Assembly (NCBI GenBank): GCA_030562195.1
Contig: JAUJPP010000003.1
Span: forward strand, 14,787,398 to 14,851,397
Origin: Nipponacmea schrenckii
Taxonomy: Eukaryota > Mollusca > Gastropoda > Lottiidae
Length of the DNA stretch: 64,000 nucleotides
Direction: 5' to 3'
Positions within the stretch are counted from its first letter, which is position 1; each line of letters begins with the position of its first letter. Below are positions 40,281-52,215 of this stretch, in pieces. Both the position numbers and the translations under genes were made by a program. The notes under the pieces are model-generated. The model searched no databases. It saw nothing but the letters and a program-made list of their open reading frames with translations, and had not been told where the DNA came from.

Positions 40281-40727
40281 GTATCCATGCAGCGGGCATA
40301 TATAAAGAATAATAACAGTATATCGTCACGTTTTCTCTTTTAATTTTAACCTTGGTAAAGGACTACAACGCAGTGACATTTTTCCGAATGTGATTGTTAT
40401 AATATATTTATCCAAAATACAGTGGTTTAGTTAGACAATGATTCAATCAAAATGGGTGATGCTAGATATACAGCATGTAAAGAAGATCTTGATCAAGCCT
40501 GTTTGTCATGGAATAATTTGAATCAGTATAATTGACAACCACCTCGCTCAGTAGATGCTTAAGATTCAAATACTTTTGATTAGAAAGGGAATTTTCTGGT
40601 ACCAAACTTGAATCATACTTTAGATTTATTTGCCAACGTCAACTTTCAATAAGATTTTGCACATATTAAAGAAGTAGCTAAGTAATAGCTAAATCTGTGA
40701 GGGAAAAGGGCGTTCCTGTTTTGGTAT

Positions 40728-40834
40728 AAGATATAGACCGATACGAGGTTAATATTCGAAATAATGTCGAGGGCTTGCCCGAGAAATTTTTTTTCGAATA
40801 TTAACCGAAGATTTGAGGTCTATATCTAACTTAC
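40728..40834. repeat. Imperfect palindrome
   Basis: ATATAGACC...GGTTAATATTCGA pairs with TCGAATATTAACC...GGTCTATAT; the centre GGGCTTGCCC is itself palindromic. It may be a small foldback element. Confidence 0.7.
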
Positions 40835-41793
40835 AATCCAAGGAAAACTATGTTTCTTATTTACTATTAACCCCCCTTTTTCCAATAGATTCGTCGACAG
40901 GTTAATACATGAAATAATCGTCGTCGACATCAAAGGTGAAATAATACCGTGGATTGTAACAAGATGTTGTATGATTTTCGACAGATATGCAAACTACAAT
41001 AAAAGTAAACAGGCATTGAAGGATGTTAATGGCGACAAGGTTAAAATTTCACAGTTCAGATGGTTTAGCTATGGTAAGAGTAGAGAACCAAGTTGAGACA
41101 AATAAAAGGATTTACAATTTGTTAAAAAGCAACATCATCAATTAGCCTATTAGTATTACAGGCATCGAATTTTGACGCGAACGAAACGATCGTTCGCGTG
41201 TCGGTTACGCAAAGTCTAAATGGGCAGAACGAAAAATCGGTTACGTGAACTTTTGCCGTATAACGATAACAGTAAAACTGTCTCAAATCAGTTTTCAATC
41301 GGTAAAACTCATCGTGAAGGTGGCAGGATGTTAAACTATTTCATTTTCAATACGCTACTAATAAAAATTCCACATTGTTTTATGGCAGTAGTATTATCTA
41401 ACACGGGATCATCGCGTGAACCAATCTTAGGAAGAAAAATTTATTATCCTCATTCCCTGGCCAATGTTAGGCCATGCATATGATTAATATTGTTTCTTTG
41501 TTATTGTAGCAGGGCCTATGTAATGTAACTTTCATCTCTATTTGATCGTTTTATATAGATTTAATTGATTTTATTGTTTCAATGACGTTTTGGTTTTACT
41601 CTCACTTATTAAATTCAACAACAATAGCTACTAAATAAATGTTACCTGTCAATAAAATATTATTAATAAAAAAAAAAGTTACATATCAGCTAGTTGTGAT
41701 TTTCCGGCGTAACTAAACATTTATTAACTATTAGCCTAGAGTCGATCTTGTACTGTTGCCAGGGAATCGGCCAGTTCAGTCACCTGTTAGAAA

Positions 41794-42108
41794 ATGGCAC
41801 AGCCAAATCGTAAACCAGAAAGCGTCACTGTTAAGACTTTCAATAAATGGTCATTCAATAAAGATTTTAAAATTGTTGAAATCGGCGATGATGGAAATAT
41901 TGAAAAACTGGAATGTAAGGTTTGTTCGACACACCTCTCAGATATCAGAAAGGAAGCCAACAGACGTGGGATCAAGGGGGCAGTCATGCCCGGAATACAG
42001 AATTATGGTGTAAGTTGTGTTCACAAAGGAAATATCTTGCGCCAAATCAAATCAGATGCGCCAAATCAAACCAGATGGACTGCATGATTGGGCTAAACGA
42101 ACGTTAAC
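41794..42108 (+). pseudogene. Frameshifted zinc-finger (hAT-derived, BED-like) ORF fragment
   Basis: The ORF begins MAQPNRKPESVTVKTFNKWS. It resembles the N-terminal zinc-finger region of transposon-derived host proteins: a KTFNKW opening, then a zinc-binding pair CKVC, IRKEANRRGIKG, VHKGN, and a helix ending GLHDWAK. A 19-bp tandem duplication (42039-42057 and 42058-42076, one mismatch) shifts the frame just before GLHDWAK; the continuation is readable in another frame. The downstream part is replaced by a LINE 3' end. There are no further exons in reach. The family call is by motif memory; a functional protein is unlikely. Confidence 0.55.
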
Positions 42109-42129
42109 TCGCCATTTACCTACCTACCA
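42091..42129 (+). mobile_element. Very short LINE 3' end sharing the (TACC)n tail
   Basis: The stretch CGAACGTTAACTCGCCATTT followed by TACC repeats is the same as the extreme 3' end of the LINE at 8415-8461. This looks like a severely 5'-truncated insertion of the same family inside the zinc-finger ORF. Confidence 0.6.
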
Positions 42130-42339
42130 TACACCACTAAACGACGTAACCGATTCACGTAACCGATCGGTTTCACGAACGTTTGAGTCCGAACCGAACT
42201 ATCGGTTACGTGATGAAAATTACCGTCAACGATTTTTCGTTTACGCTGGGGAAGCAAATTTCGAGGCCTGTATTATATGGCGAAGTGTGCATGAAACACA
42301 GTGGCGTTTCTGGGAAATATCTTATGAGTCGGGGTAATA

Positions 42340-44120
42340 TTAGTCGATACAGTTCGTAGAAGATTGCTTTATATCTGTCGGTAGACATTAGTTAAATCAG
42401 AAACTCTCTGACTAGTATGTTGAATTCGGTTTGTCTAACCATTACGGCATTAGTCGTTTAGCAGGTGCTTTTAAAATATTATCTCGATGTGTAGCCTATT
42501 TCTTAAGTTTAATACAGCCAAATATGGATCACTTTTGTCATTTTTAGACTTATCAAGAAGGTTCAGCTAAACCATTGCCTTTGAACTCTTAACAAAATTC
42601 AAATCCACTATCACTATAAACTCAGATACGCCAGATCTTGCAAAGCGAGATTTCAGTTTAAGGCCTATTCTACATTCTACATTGTTTTAATTTGTGTCCT
42701 GTTTTCTTTCTGAAATGTTGCCAAATTACACAGAGCTTAAGCAAGCATTCTGATTTTCTTGTAATTTTTACTTGTAAAATCACACATATATGGATTTCCA
42801 ATCCTATGCACAACGATAACTCACATTGAAATACATAAATTATGATAATTACCGTTCAAAACGTTGACTTTTCCCTATTCGGCTGCCATCTTGTTTACGT
42901 CATAAGCGTCGCATGTCGAGAAGTCACGTGACCGCGGGCCGATGATAAGTCTTTTCCGTTTGACGTTGAATCTTGACCTAGTTAATGTGCCTGAAAGTAG
43001 TTGTTTTAACATGATAAACAAAGGAAATGGCTTGGCATTAATATAATAATTTATCCCTTCGTTCAAACAAATTCAGCTTATTCTTATTAAAGCTATCACT
43101 AGTTTTGTAGGCCTAGTACTGCTAGAGGTGGTAGTAGTACTAGTCGTAGGACTAGGAGAGAAGGAGCACTAAAACTGTAGGCTACCAATCGATTTAAATG
43201 ATTATAATAGGTCAGTTTGATTTCTGGACTAATCTAACAGTTACAGATACTGCGCCTAAACCCTTTCATATCTTCGCCACGCACGCCACAAATAAATAAA
43301 CACATTAAATAAATAAAAAGAATACCTTTTCCTATCCCGCACCCTTTTCCTATCCCGCACCCTTTTCTCGAGGCTCTAAAAAAGGTAGGCTACCGGCGGA
43401 AGCCCTTAAAAATAATTCCAGATTTCCGCTTGAAGAACAAGAATTATCTTCTAACTGGATGGAACGGTGGCTCACATTACGGCATTACTATTTTTTGTTT
43501 TATTTTGACTAAAAACTTTTCCACCATATGAATAAAATTGTAAAAAATTCATAGGCCTTTATATTAAGGCTTAGGTGAATATAGACCTACCAGTATAGCC
43601 TACTAATCATTAAAATATATATAAATTAAAGATTTTATAGTCTATGACCTACACGTAATTTCTCGATCCTGTAAATGCACATTTAGTCTACAGTTTTGAC
43701 CTATTTGACCAAATTTGGCATGTAAGTCCTACTGTGAAGTCCAATGCTAATAGCTCCTTCAGTTTTTCGCAGTTTTGGAAGAGGATCCACCTTTTGATAG
43801 CCTTTTTGAGTTTCCGACCTTTTGGTTGTTGTTTAATGTTTAATGAAGTGACACTGAAGAAGGAAATTGTGTACTCCATATGCATGGAAAATTAGCCAGT
43901 TTCTTTGACTGTGGAAGATACTAATCCTCCTGTGGAGATAACTTGGTCACTGAAGCCCCGGTGTTGGTGGTCGTTGGGCTAAAGAGACATTGAAAGTATC
44001 CTGTCGTTTATTTTATGACAGACCATTTATCTGAAAATGCACAAAAAGAAATGTTGAAGCGGTTAATTGCTTTTCCGACAGAATGCGATCTGATTGAAAA
44101 GGCCGTTGTGTGGAGTGTAG
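42340..44120. other. No gene; promoter-like motif cluster only
   Basis: Apart from the motif cluster at 42890-42945 and a doubled CCTTTTCCTATCCCGCAC at 43325-43364, nothing is recognised. Confidence 0.5.
42890..42945. promoter_or_regulatory. Cluster of promoter-type motifs without a recognised gene
   Basis: CTGCCATCTTG (YY1-like), TTACGTCA (CRE-like) and the palindrome GTCACGTGAC (E box) lie within 50 bp, next to a short CG-rich stretch. A promoter is inferred only from motifs. Confidence 0.35.
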
Positions 44121-44126
44121 GTAACT

Positions 44127-44452
44127 TTGGTCACATGGTACTTTGGTCACAGTTATACAGGCACAAGGTAATATGGTCACAGTAATACGTATACAGGGTA
44201 AAATGGTCACAGTAATACAGGCACAAGGTAATTTGGTCACAGTAATACGTATACAGGGTAAAATGGTCACAGTAATACGGGCACAAGGTAATTTGGTCAC
44301 AGTAATACGGGCACATGGTATTTTGGTCACAGTAATACGGACACACACTATTTTGGTCACAGTAATACGGGCACAAGGTAATTTGGTCACAGTAAAACGG
44401 ACACGTGGTATTTTGGTCACTGTAATAAGGGATAAGATAATACGGTCACAAT
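44127..44452. repeat. 30-bp minisatellite (about 10 units)
   Basis: The unit is about GGTCACAGTAATACGGGCAC plus AAGGTAATTT, with higher-order alternation of ATACGTATACAGGGTAAAA and ATACGGGCACAAGGTAATTT variants. The unit length is a multiple of three, so long ORFs appear on both strands by chance. Confidence 0.93.
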
Positions 44453-44810
44453 ATTGAGTGTACAAGGTCAAGGCATTGAGCCGTCATGGAACTACCCTAT
44501 TGCCATTGCCCCCACTCCATATAAGCTACGAATCTTGCGAATAGCTACGAATCAATTCAGATCAAAACAAAGTCGGACCATAATTATTAAAAAAGCGGAC
44601 CACTTTACATTAAGTCGGACTAAGGAGTATTTGGGTTTATACTTCTACGTCGTCAATTGCCGACGTTTCCTAGAGTAAATCGTAAAAATATTTCTAAATC
44701 TGAGACTCGGTCAGATGAAGACAAATTGTCCGAGCCTATTGCTATCATTGAACAGTGATACGAAAAAGAAGTAGAGATGGCCTCCCTCTGATCGGTGGTA
44801 GTTTTTGTAA

Positions 44811-45264
44811 GGGGCCCTTAACAAACTACGTAGGCGACTCAGGGGTAGAGGGGGGGTGGGTCTGAGGTCTGACTACCTCCAAGCTCAAACTACTCAAAGG
44901 GTGGGGGAGGATCGAGTGTTTAACACCTATACTACATACTCAGACATGCATTTATGAGATGATGCAACTATAGGGATATGAGTCCAACAGAAATTAGCTG
45001 GCCAATATACGATTTGAAGAACTGTATATACTATAGAAATTATCACGTAAAATGAGCTTATATCGTATTATGCAAAAAAAACACAAATCTGTACAGTTTA
45101 GGTCCACCAACGCATTTGACATTTAAAAACAGGAGGGGTCATCTGCATAAACTATGTAGTAAAAGTGGGGGGTTTATTGACTACCATTGCCTACCAAGGT
45201 GAGGGGGGGGGGTGGTGTAAAAATGTTTACCCCTAAAATGTCTACATAGTTTGTGAATGATCCC
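44811..45264. mobile_element. TAA-flanked MITE with CACAAACTATGTAG-type ends
   Basis: Left end GGGGCCCTTAACAAACTACG and right end CATAGTTTGTGAATGATCCC are diverged inverted repeats. TAA lies on both sides (44808-44810 and 45265-45267). The interior has several G runs. Confidence 0.7.
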
Positions 45265-45267
45265 TAA

Positions 45268-46949
45268 TACAAGCTATATAGAGGATCTATCGCGTAAATT
45301 GAATAAAATGCGGCTGTTCGTTAGCAGGCTAACACTCTAGTTGGAGCCTGACTTTTTTTATGGAATAAAGATGTTGGCCCATTGAATGCGGCCCATTGAA
45401 TACGATATTTATTCAATGGGCTATATTCCATGTGACACAAGAATATCATTTTTATCCAAATCTGGAAAAAAGTCACAGTACATCAAACAAACGCATTTCA
45501 AACAAATTTTAAATTTTTATTTTTCATGTCACTTATAGGATATATCGTAATATTCTATTAATATGTATCCTTTCGATGACAATATTAATTTTGCAAAATA
45601 ACTGATATATTCAGCACTATTTTAAAAGTGGTATTTCTATATCGCTCTAAAATTGATGTAATGAGCACTATTTTAACAGTGGTATTTATATGTATCTCTA
45701 CATTTTATGTATTGGGTACCATTTAACAGTGTTATTTTTAGATCTAGTGTCAGTAGGCCCCATGTCTTGGCAGCTTTAAATGTAAACCCAAACTTCACCA
45801 CAGAAATAATGAAAACTTTCCAATACTTATATAAAAGAGAAAATGTAAGCAAAAATAATTTGTATTGCATAATTATCATGTAACAGCTTGGTAACAGTTA
45901 TAAGTAAAATAAGATTGATCAATTACAGTTTTAACCAAGTAACAAAATTTGAAATATATTAACATAAACCTAATAAACAATTAATATTGAATAATAAATA
46001 TCAATACATGTACAGGGACTTCTGTTCAGATCATATAAGATTGTTCAGATTTCAGATACAGTGTTCAAGTACATGTAATACATACATGTAATGAATAAAC
46101 AAGTCATACCGGGAATTTCTATTTCAGAACACAAATGTTTTTGGGATTATTTCCTGTAAATGAAATTCTAGCTGCCAGGAACAAAATGAGGTTGAACACC
46201 AACTAGTGCTTGTTCATTTAACTGTATGTAACAATCTCTTTTAACTCTTGGCATGCAATTATCACAATGACATAATTACAATATTGTTAATAATACACAA
46301 AGACACAGTCAATAGATGCTTATTTTACAAGCTGGAATTACCAAATGATCTTGAAGGTATACCTCCTATAAGGATGACCAAGAATTTCGTTTAAAGTTGG
46401 TCAAAATGAGTTTGTGTTCATCAGTGTCAAAACTAAAGGACAGAATCTCTCTATTACCAATTAATCCATAAAAACTAAGAAATAATCCATTAAACTAAGT
46501 AATTCTGAAACAGCTAAGCAGATTTTTTTTCTGGTATATCAGATGAATATATTATTCTATTGACCAAGTTTAAGACAATACTTTATATTTTGTGATTATT
46601 TTAATTGTACTATTCAGAATAGAAATAACTGTCCGGTTCTAACTAGCAAGGTTTTGTTTTGATATCATCAGTAATAAGTAACTGCTCTACAATCTCAAGA
46701 AAATTTAATGTGACTTTCAAAATCATTGATCAGAAAAAGATCAAATGGTTGGTTGATACTTGACATCTACACTCTGATTACATAAAATCATTTACAAATT
46801 TTTTTTTTGACTAACAAAAAATGAAACCAATTTTTCTCAATTTAACCAATTTGTTTCTTGCAAGATTTTACCCAAAGATGGAAGCATTTCCAATGATGAA
46901 ATATACTTTCAACCATCTGAGAGCATCTTAAAAAAACTAGCAAGGAAAT
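45268..46949. other. No gene recognised
   Basis: AT-rich. Short direct repeat of AGCACTATTTTAAAAGTGGTATTT at about 45613 and 45664; the rest is featureless. Confidence 0.55.
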
Positions 46950-48018
46950 TCAAAATGTTTTTTCATTTAATCCAGGGCAATAACTCATAAACCGACATCT
47001 GGAATCGCACCATTTTTGAACTTGTCCAAGATGTTATTAAGATGAATACACATACCAAGTTTCATTCAAATCGGATGAAAAAACTACAGCTTCTATTGCA
47101 TACACAAGTAAATTTTAACATTTTCTCATTTAATCAAGGGCAATAACTCATAAACGGGCATCTGGCGAGACATTATCAAGATGAATACACATACCAAGTT
47201 TCATTCATATCGGATGAAAACTATAGCTTCTATTGCATACACAAGTACATTTTAACGTTTTTTCATTTAATCAAGGGCCATAACTCATAAACCGACATCT
47301 GGAATCGTGCCATTTTCGAATTTGTCTGAGATATTATCAAGATGAATACACATGCCAAGTTTCATTAAAATCGGATGCAAACTATAGCTTCTATTGTGTA
47401 CACAAGTAAAAATTAACGTTTTTTCATTTAATCAAGGGCCATAACTCATAAACCAAAATCTGGAATCGTGCCATTTTCGAACTTGTCCGAGATTTTTCAA
47501 GATGAATACACATACCAAGTTTCATTAAAATCGGATGCAAACTATAGCTTCTATTGTGTACACAAGTAAAAATTAACGTTTTTTCATTTAATCAAGGGCC
47601 ATAACTCATAAACCAACATCTGGAATCATGTCAATTTCGAACTTGTCCGAGATATTATCAAGATGAATACACATACCAAGTTTCATTCAAATCGGATGAA
47701 AACTACAGCTTCTATTGCATACACAAGTAAATTTTAACATTTTTTTCATTCAATCAAGGGCCATAACTCAAAAACCGACATCTGGAATCGTGCCATTTTC
47801 TAACTTGTCCGAGATATTGTCAAGATGAATACACATGCCAAGTTTCATTCAAATCGGATAAAAACTCTGGCCTGTATCGCATACACAAGTAATTGTTGAC
47901 GGACGGACGGACGGACCGACAGGGGTGATGGCAATATACGTCCACATTTTCATGTGTTTTTATTGGCAGAACTTAATTATTTTAATCTTCATACACATTT
48001 CATGTGGGCGTATAAAAA
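46950..48018 (+). repeat. Helitron/pearl-like repeat, locus 5: six 161-bp units
   Basis: Units begin near 46970, 47129, 47270, 47430, 47591 and 47753. The second is shortened by about 20 bp. The last unit leads into GACGGACGGACGGACCGACA and the terminal hairpin. The hairpin is interrupted at about 47956-47998 by some 43 bases bounded by CATGTG copies. Confidence 0.85.
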
Positions 48019-48776
48019 TAGCTTTAGCTATTCTACTGAGCAAATTACCATTACTGTCAGGAAACAAAAATAATTCTCTTTTTGCATTCTGCAAATTATT
48101 TAGGACCAATGAAAACTAGCTTTAAGCCAATTTTCACTTAAATGAGGGAAAGCACAAAAGCCAGGTTAATTGTCACAAGAGATGTTCGTTGGTGCAATAC
48201 AATTTCAATACAAGTTTCGTGAAAATTTATTGAAAACTAACAAAACTTCAATATCAACAAGTGTTCTAGTGGAACAAGGGAGGTAACTTTGAATAAATCA
48301 TGGATTACAATTGTAGATTCTAGAGCATTTATGATAATTGTGACCATATACAGACATACACAGGAACCAACAGAAAACTAGGAAAATTTCATCATCTCTA
48401 TTTCATTATTATCAACTTATATATTATGAGCATATATGGTTAAAAATTGAGATCAAGGTTTGAAAATCAGACTTACATAAAGACACAATATATTAGTATT
48501 TTTGTGGAAACAAGAAGTTTCTTATCAACCTCCTCAGTGTGATAATGTAAACTATTATTATTACTTGTCAAATATTCAGTAGAAACTGACTGAATTGTTC
48601 AGTTGTCTGAATCTTTCAATATTTCTATATCATTCTTCAATTGACTATGTTAACAATGAAAAGCTCTTGGTACATGTATTGTTTAAAAAGAACATATATG
48701 ACCTGTACATCCCTGATTATCCTTCAATATCAAAATATTTGAAAATAGAAAGATTTCAAATAGGTTTCAAATGAGA

Positions 48777-51380
48777 TCAAATTTGTTTAAGTTTTTGGTT
48801 TAATTTATAAAATTTACATTTTAGACTATACCATGATGGTAAAGGCCATTCATATTCATTAGGCACTACGCCATCACATTTTGATTCAAAAAAGGCAAAT
48901 AATGGAAACCATATTCTTGTTCTTTTGGCATCTCGTTGCATTAAAGAGCGATTATTTGCCAGAGTGTGATAATACATAAAAAGTCGAGAAGTAAGGTAAA
49001 AGGCTACAAAAACGTCGATAGAATAATGCTCATGAGCTGCTAATATAAAAAATATACCAAATAAATTAAGTACCCATGTTATCATGTGGAGATAATACAT
49101 TCTTGTCTTGGAAGAATCTAAAATAAAAGAGATTAATAATGATAATAATACTAATAATAATAACTTTCTTATTCATCTACCCTGATTCTCACAAAATTTG
49201 CAACCTTTTACTATGAACAATTTAATCCTATTAAAACAAGTATTCCATTAAAGGGATAATAGGCATTAGAAGGAACATAAAAATTTAATTTCACTCAAAT
49301 TTGGACAATAACAGTATATATCCATCAGTGGACTTACCTGGTGTCATAACAATACATCAAAATCCCTCTATTATCGGATAAATCCACAAAATCATGTAGT
49401 TAATTATAAAACGCTTAATACTTCCATCAAGCGATTTTCAAATTGTAAAAAAAAAAGGGAAGTAAATCTAACATGTGGGTTTTCACGCTTCCTTGACCCC
49501 TACTGTTGAATTGCACAATGATGTTTTAGCGTCGATTTACCAGACGCTTTTATTCTCAAACTGAATGGAATCGTCTCTGGCTCACTTTTTTTAAATTTCG
49601 AATATATTTTTATTGTGGCTTTTTAAAATTTGGTAAAGTTTGGGATGCATATTTATTCAACTAATAGTCAATATTAAACACAAATATAAGCCGTAGGACG
49701 AGTGTATTCTAACGCCTATTATCCCTTTAAATAAAGGTAAAAAAATATATTTCATGTCTTTTTAACTTGACAGCTATCAAACTCGTTACTCTGCAACATG
49801 GCTGTAGGAAATACTTACATTCAGTAATGAAAAAATTCAACAAAGTTAATATAACAGTATGTCCACTAAACATATAATCACCACATGTTCTGACACCCTG
49901 TAATGTCATTCCTAATCCTTTCCAAATTTCAAATGTTCTTTCAAGCTTTGTCCATAAATCACCATATCTCTAAAAAAAAATATTAAATCTAGTTTCAAAA
50001 GTCAATGAAATCAAAACACATTCGAGGTTGTTGAATTATTCTGTTTAGGGTTTTAAATTTAAATAGATCGAAGTCAAGATCTTTTCCTAGGTTTTATGAA
50101 TTGCATTTTAAATACTGGTAATTCAAACCAATAACTAAATGATTATAATTGATTATATGTACCTACCTTACCAGAACATTGTAAATGAACTCCTGGTACT
50201 GACATAGATGTTATTAACATTGTAAACGATCTTAATAAAAATACAGTTCCAGCCAGGGAAAAAAATCTCCTCATTATAATAAATCTATAATTACACAATT
50301 CAAACGCTTAAGAAAACGAATAGTGAAATGCAAATCATGAATAATCCCTATAAAATAAAAATCTTAAGACAATGAAATAGGCTTGAAATTAAAAATCAAT
50401 ATGTTTATATAGATATTTCAAATCTATAATGTTACTGTGCCATCTGATCTGAGAGTCATCAATATTTAGAATAAATGAAAAGGCCATGACTGATTTGGCA
50501 TCAATTTTAAAATAAAACAAAATTGCTTAATTGAAAAGAATAATCATAAATTTGAATTTAAAGAAACTGGTCTCCAAGACTCCTATTTAATACTTCTGAG
50601 TTTAAATTATCTGAGATTGAACTAAATCCAACCTGAATTAAACTAAATTTATAGTGTGAACAAAATTATATTCATTAAAATCTGGTACCTTCCATTACAA
50701 AAAGGGTATTATAGTTTGACAGAAATAATAATATAGAATTACCTATGTTTGTGGAAGAACAGTAAGGTAAACCAGCAACCACCCAGTATCAGACCTACCA
50801 ACTCACACACTTTAAATGCCCATGGTACATATGGCATATTGTCAAGGAATAAATCTGGCAGTGGAGGGAATTTCTGCATATCAGGCACACGGTCGTGAAC
50901 TATAACCATTACAAATGATGTTAACAGAAAGACACAGAAGACATAAATAAAGCTTAAAGCAGTTTTCCATATTTCAGGATCCAGCTTTTTAGACCGCATT
51001 TTGCTCTGGGGTCTTTTTTTATCAATTAAAGAGTCATCGCTCTCTTCCGAATCAGCATTAGAACTAATTGAGCACAATGCTTTCCTGTGATTCTTCTGTA
51101 TAACTTGATCAATGTTATCAATTCCCAGAGATAGTAAAACTCCTGAATTTTGTTTCCTCAGCTGGCCAAGTTTTAAATCAAGTTTTTTCACATGTCCTAA
51201 TACTTGAATGTTGAGGGGTGGATTCTTTAAGTCATCCTCTGTTAAAGTTAATAAAGCAATTCCATCAAATTCATGCTGATCACAGAGCAAAGGGACATAA
51301 CTTTCAAAACCATTGTCTCTCAACCAATTTCCAACCTCTTTTCGGCCCCAAGATGCAACATTATTACTATGTTCTTTCAT
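48777..51380 (-). CDS. SAMD8-like: Sphingomyelin synthase-related protein, copy B
   Basis: Coding exons: 51380-50743, 50284-50167, 49969-49819, 49117-48777, total 415 aa, about the length of vertebrate SMSr. Exons 2 and 3 are exactly 118 and 151 nt, as in copy A. SAM domain at residues 8-75 or so ([18 protein letters not shown]), then a polar linker rich in S, E, D and K, two membrane segments, and the loop [12 protein letters not shown]. The catalytic motifs [10 protein letters not shown] (exon 3) and [13 protein letters not shown] (exon 4) are intact, so an active phosphotransferase is predicted. Exon 2 can use donor GTAAGG or the in-phase downstream GTAGGT; the latter is preferred because it preserves the copy A phase. 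Intron 3 contains a complete TA-flanked MITE (49251-49727). The gene is divergent from VDAC, starting 3.15 kb from the VDAC start codon. Part of the SAM coding block is nearly identical to copy A. Confidence 0.9.
49251..49727. mobile_element. TA-flanked MITE (family 1, copy 2) in intron 3 of SMSr copy B
   Basis: Same termini and interior as the element at 438-905, in the same orientation, with TA on both sides (49249-49250 and 49728-49729). It has an insertion of about 10 bp (GGTGTCATAA) relative to copy 1. Confidence 0.88.
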
Positions 51381-51860
51381 GATTGTTTAAAATCTAAATA
51401 ACTGAAAAATAATAAACCATTTTTTAGTAAGAAGTACTAATAGCATTGTAAATAATATTACTTGCATCACTCAGCATCTGATATAACTACTTTGATAGGC
51501 AAGTAACATAAGGTAACACTTGTCACTTGGTTATTGTGATACTTTTCTTAATCAATAGCTAAACTGTTTAAGTGATTATAATGAATAATCAAGGTAATAC
51601 CTAATTAACAAATTATCATCAAATTCAAACATGAACAAAATTCCTCAACGAAAACATTTATTTCTTCCAATTGGGACAAACACTGAAGATTATAAGATTT
51701 GTAAGTCATAAATAATTTCTAATGATGTCAAATTAGAACTTGGAATAGAATTTGATCAGAATATGTGGGTATACCAAGCCTTTACCAAATTCAAGATTGT
51801 CATTGTCAATATATGTGCACACTTAATTTCAACAGATATAAACTGTAGCATCTTTCCTGT

Positions 51861-52215
51861 TATAAGGATAATAGTCCTTAGAATGGACATAAAAATTCGA
51901 AAATTTTTAAACATGTCCAATAAGAGTCATATTCATCAGTAAATATACCTGCTGCCATAAATAATATGAAAAAAATAAATATATTTAAAAAAAAAACTAA
52001 GCAATTACTCATAAAAATGCATTTGATTACTGATAAACACTGAAAAACTTGTTTTTTCAAAAATGACTGGGTTTTGTGAGTTGTCCAGATTTTAAGGGAT
52101 TCTGTTACTTTATGACATCTGGTAAGTTCAGTGATAAATATAATAGGCCTAGGCCTATACTCATACCCGGTATGAACTATTCTTGAGAACTAAAATTTTA
52201 AGTTCATGCCAAGAT
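51861..52215. mobile_element. Diverged, deleted family-1 MITE upstream of SMSr copy B
   Basis: Starts TATAAGGATAATAGTCCTTA and ends AGTATCCCTTTAAA, resembling the family-1 ends. The interior shares ATTCATCAGTAAATATACCTG with the 'atccatcagtggacttacct' region. Only a partial match. Confidence 0.45.

Noticed and set aside
44013..44471. Long repetitive ORFs on both strands
   Set aside because: They follow the 30-bp minisatellite, whose period is a multiple of three; no domain or start context.
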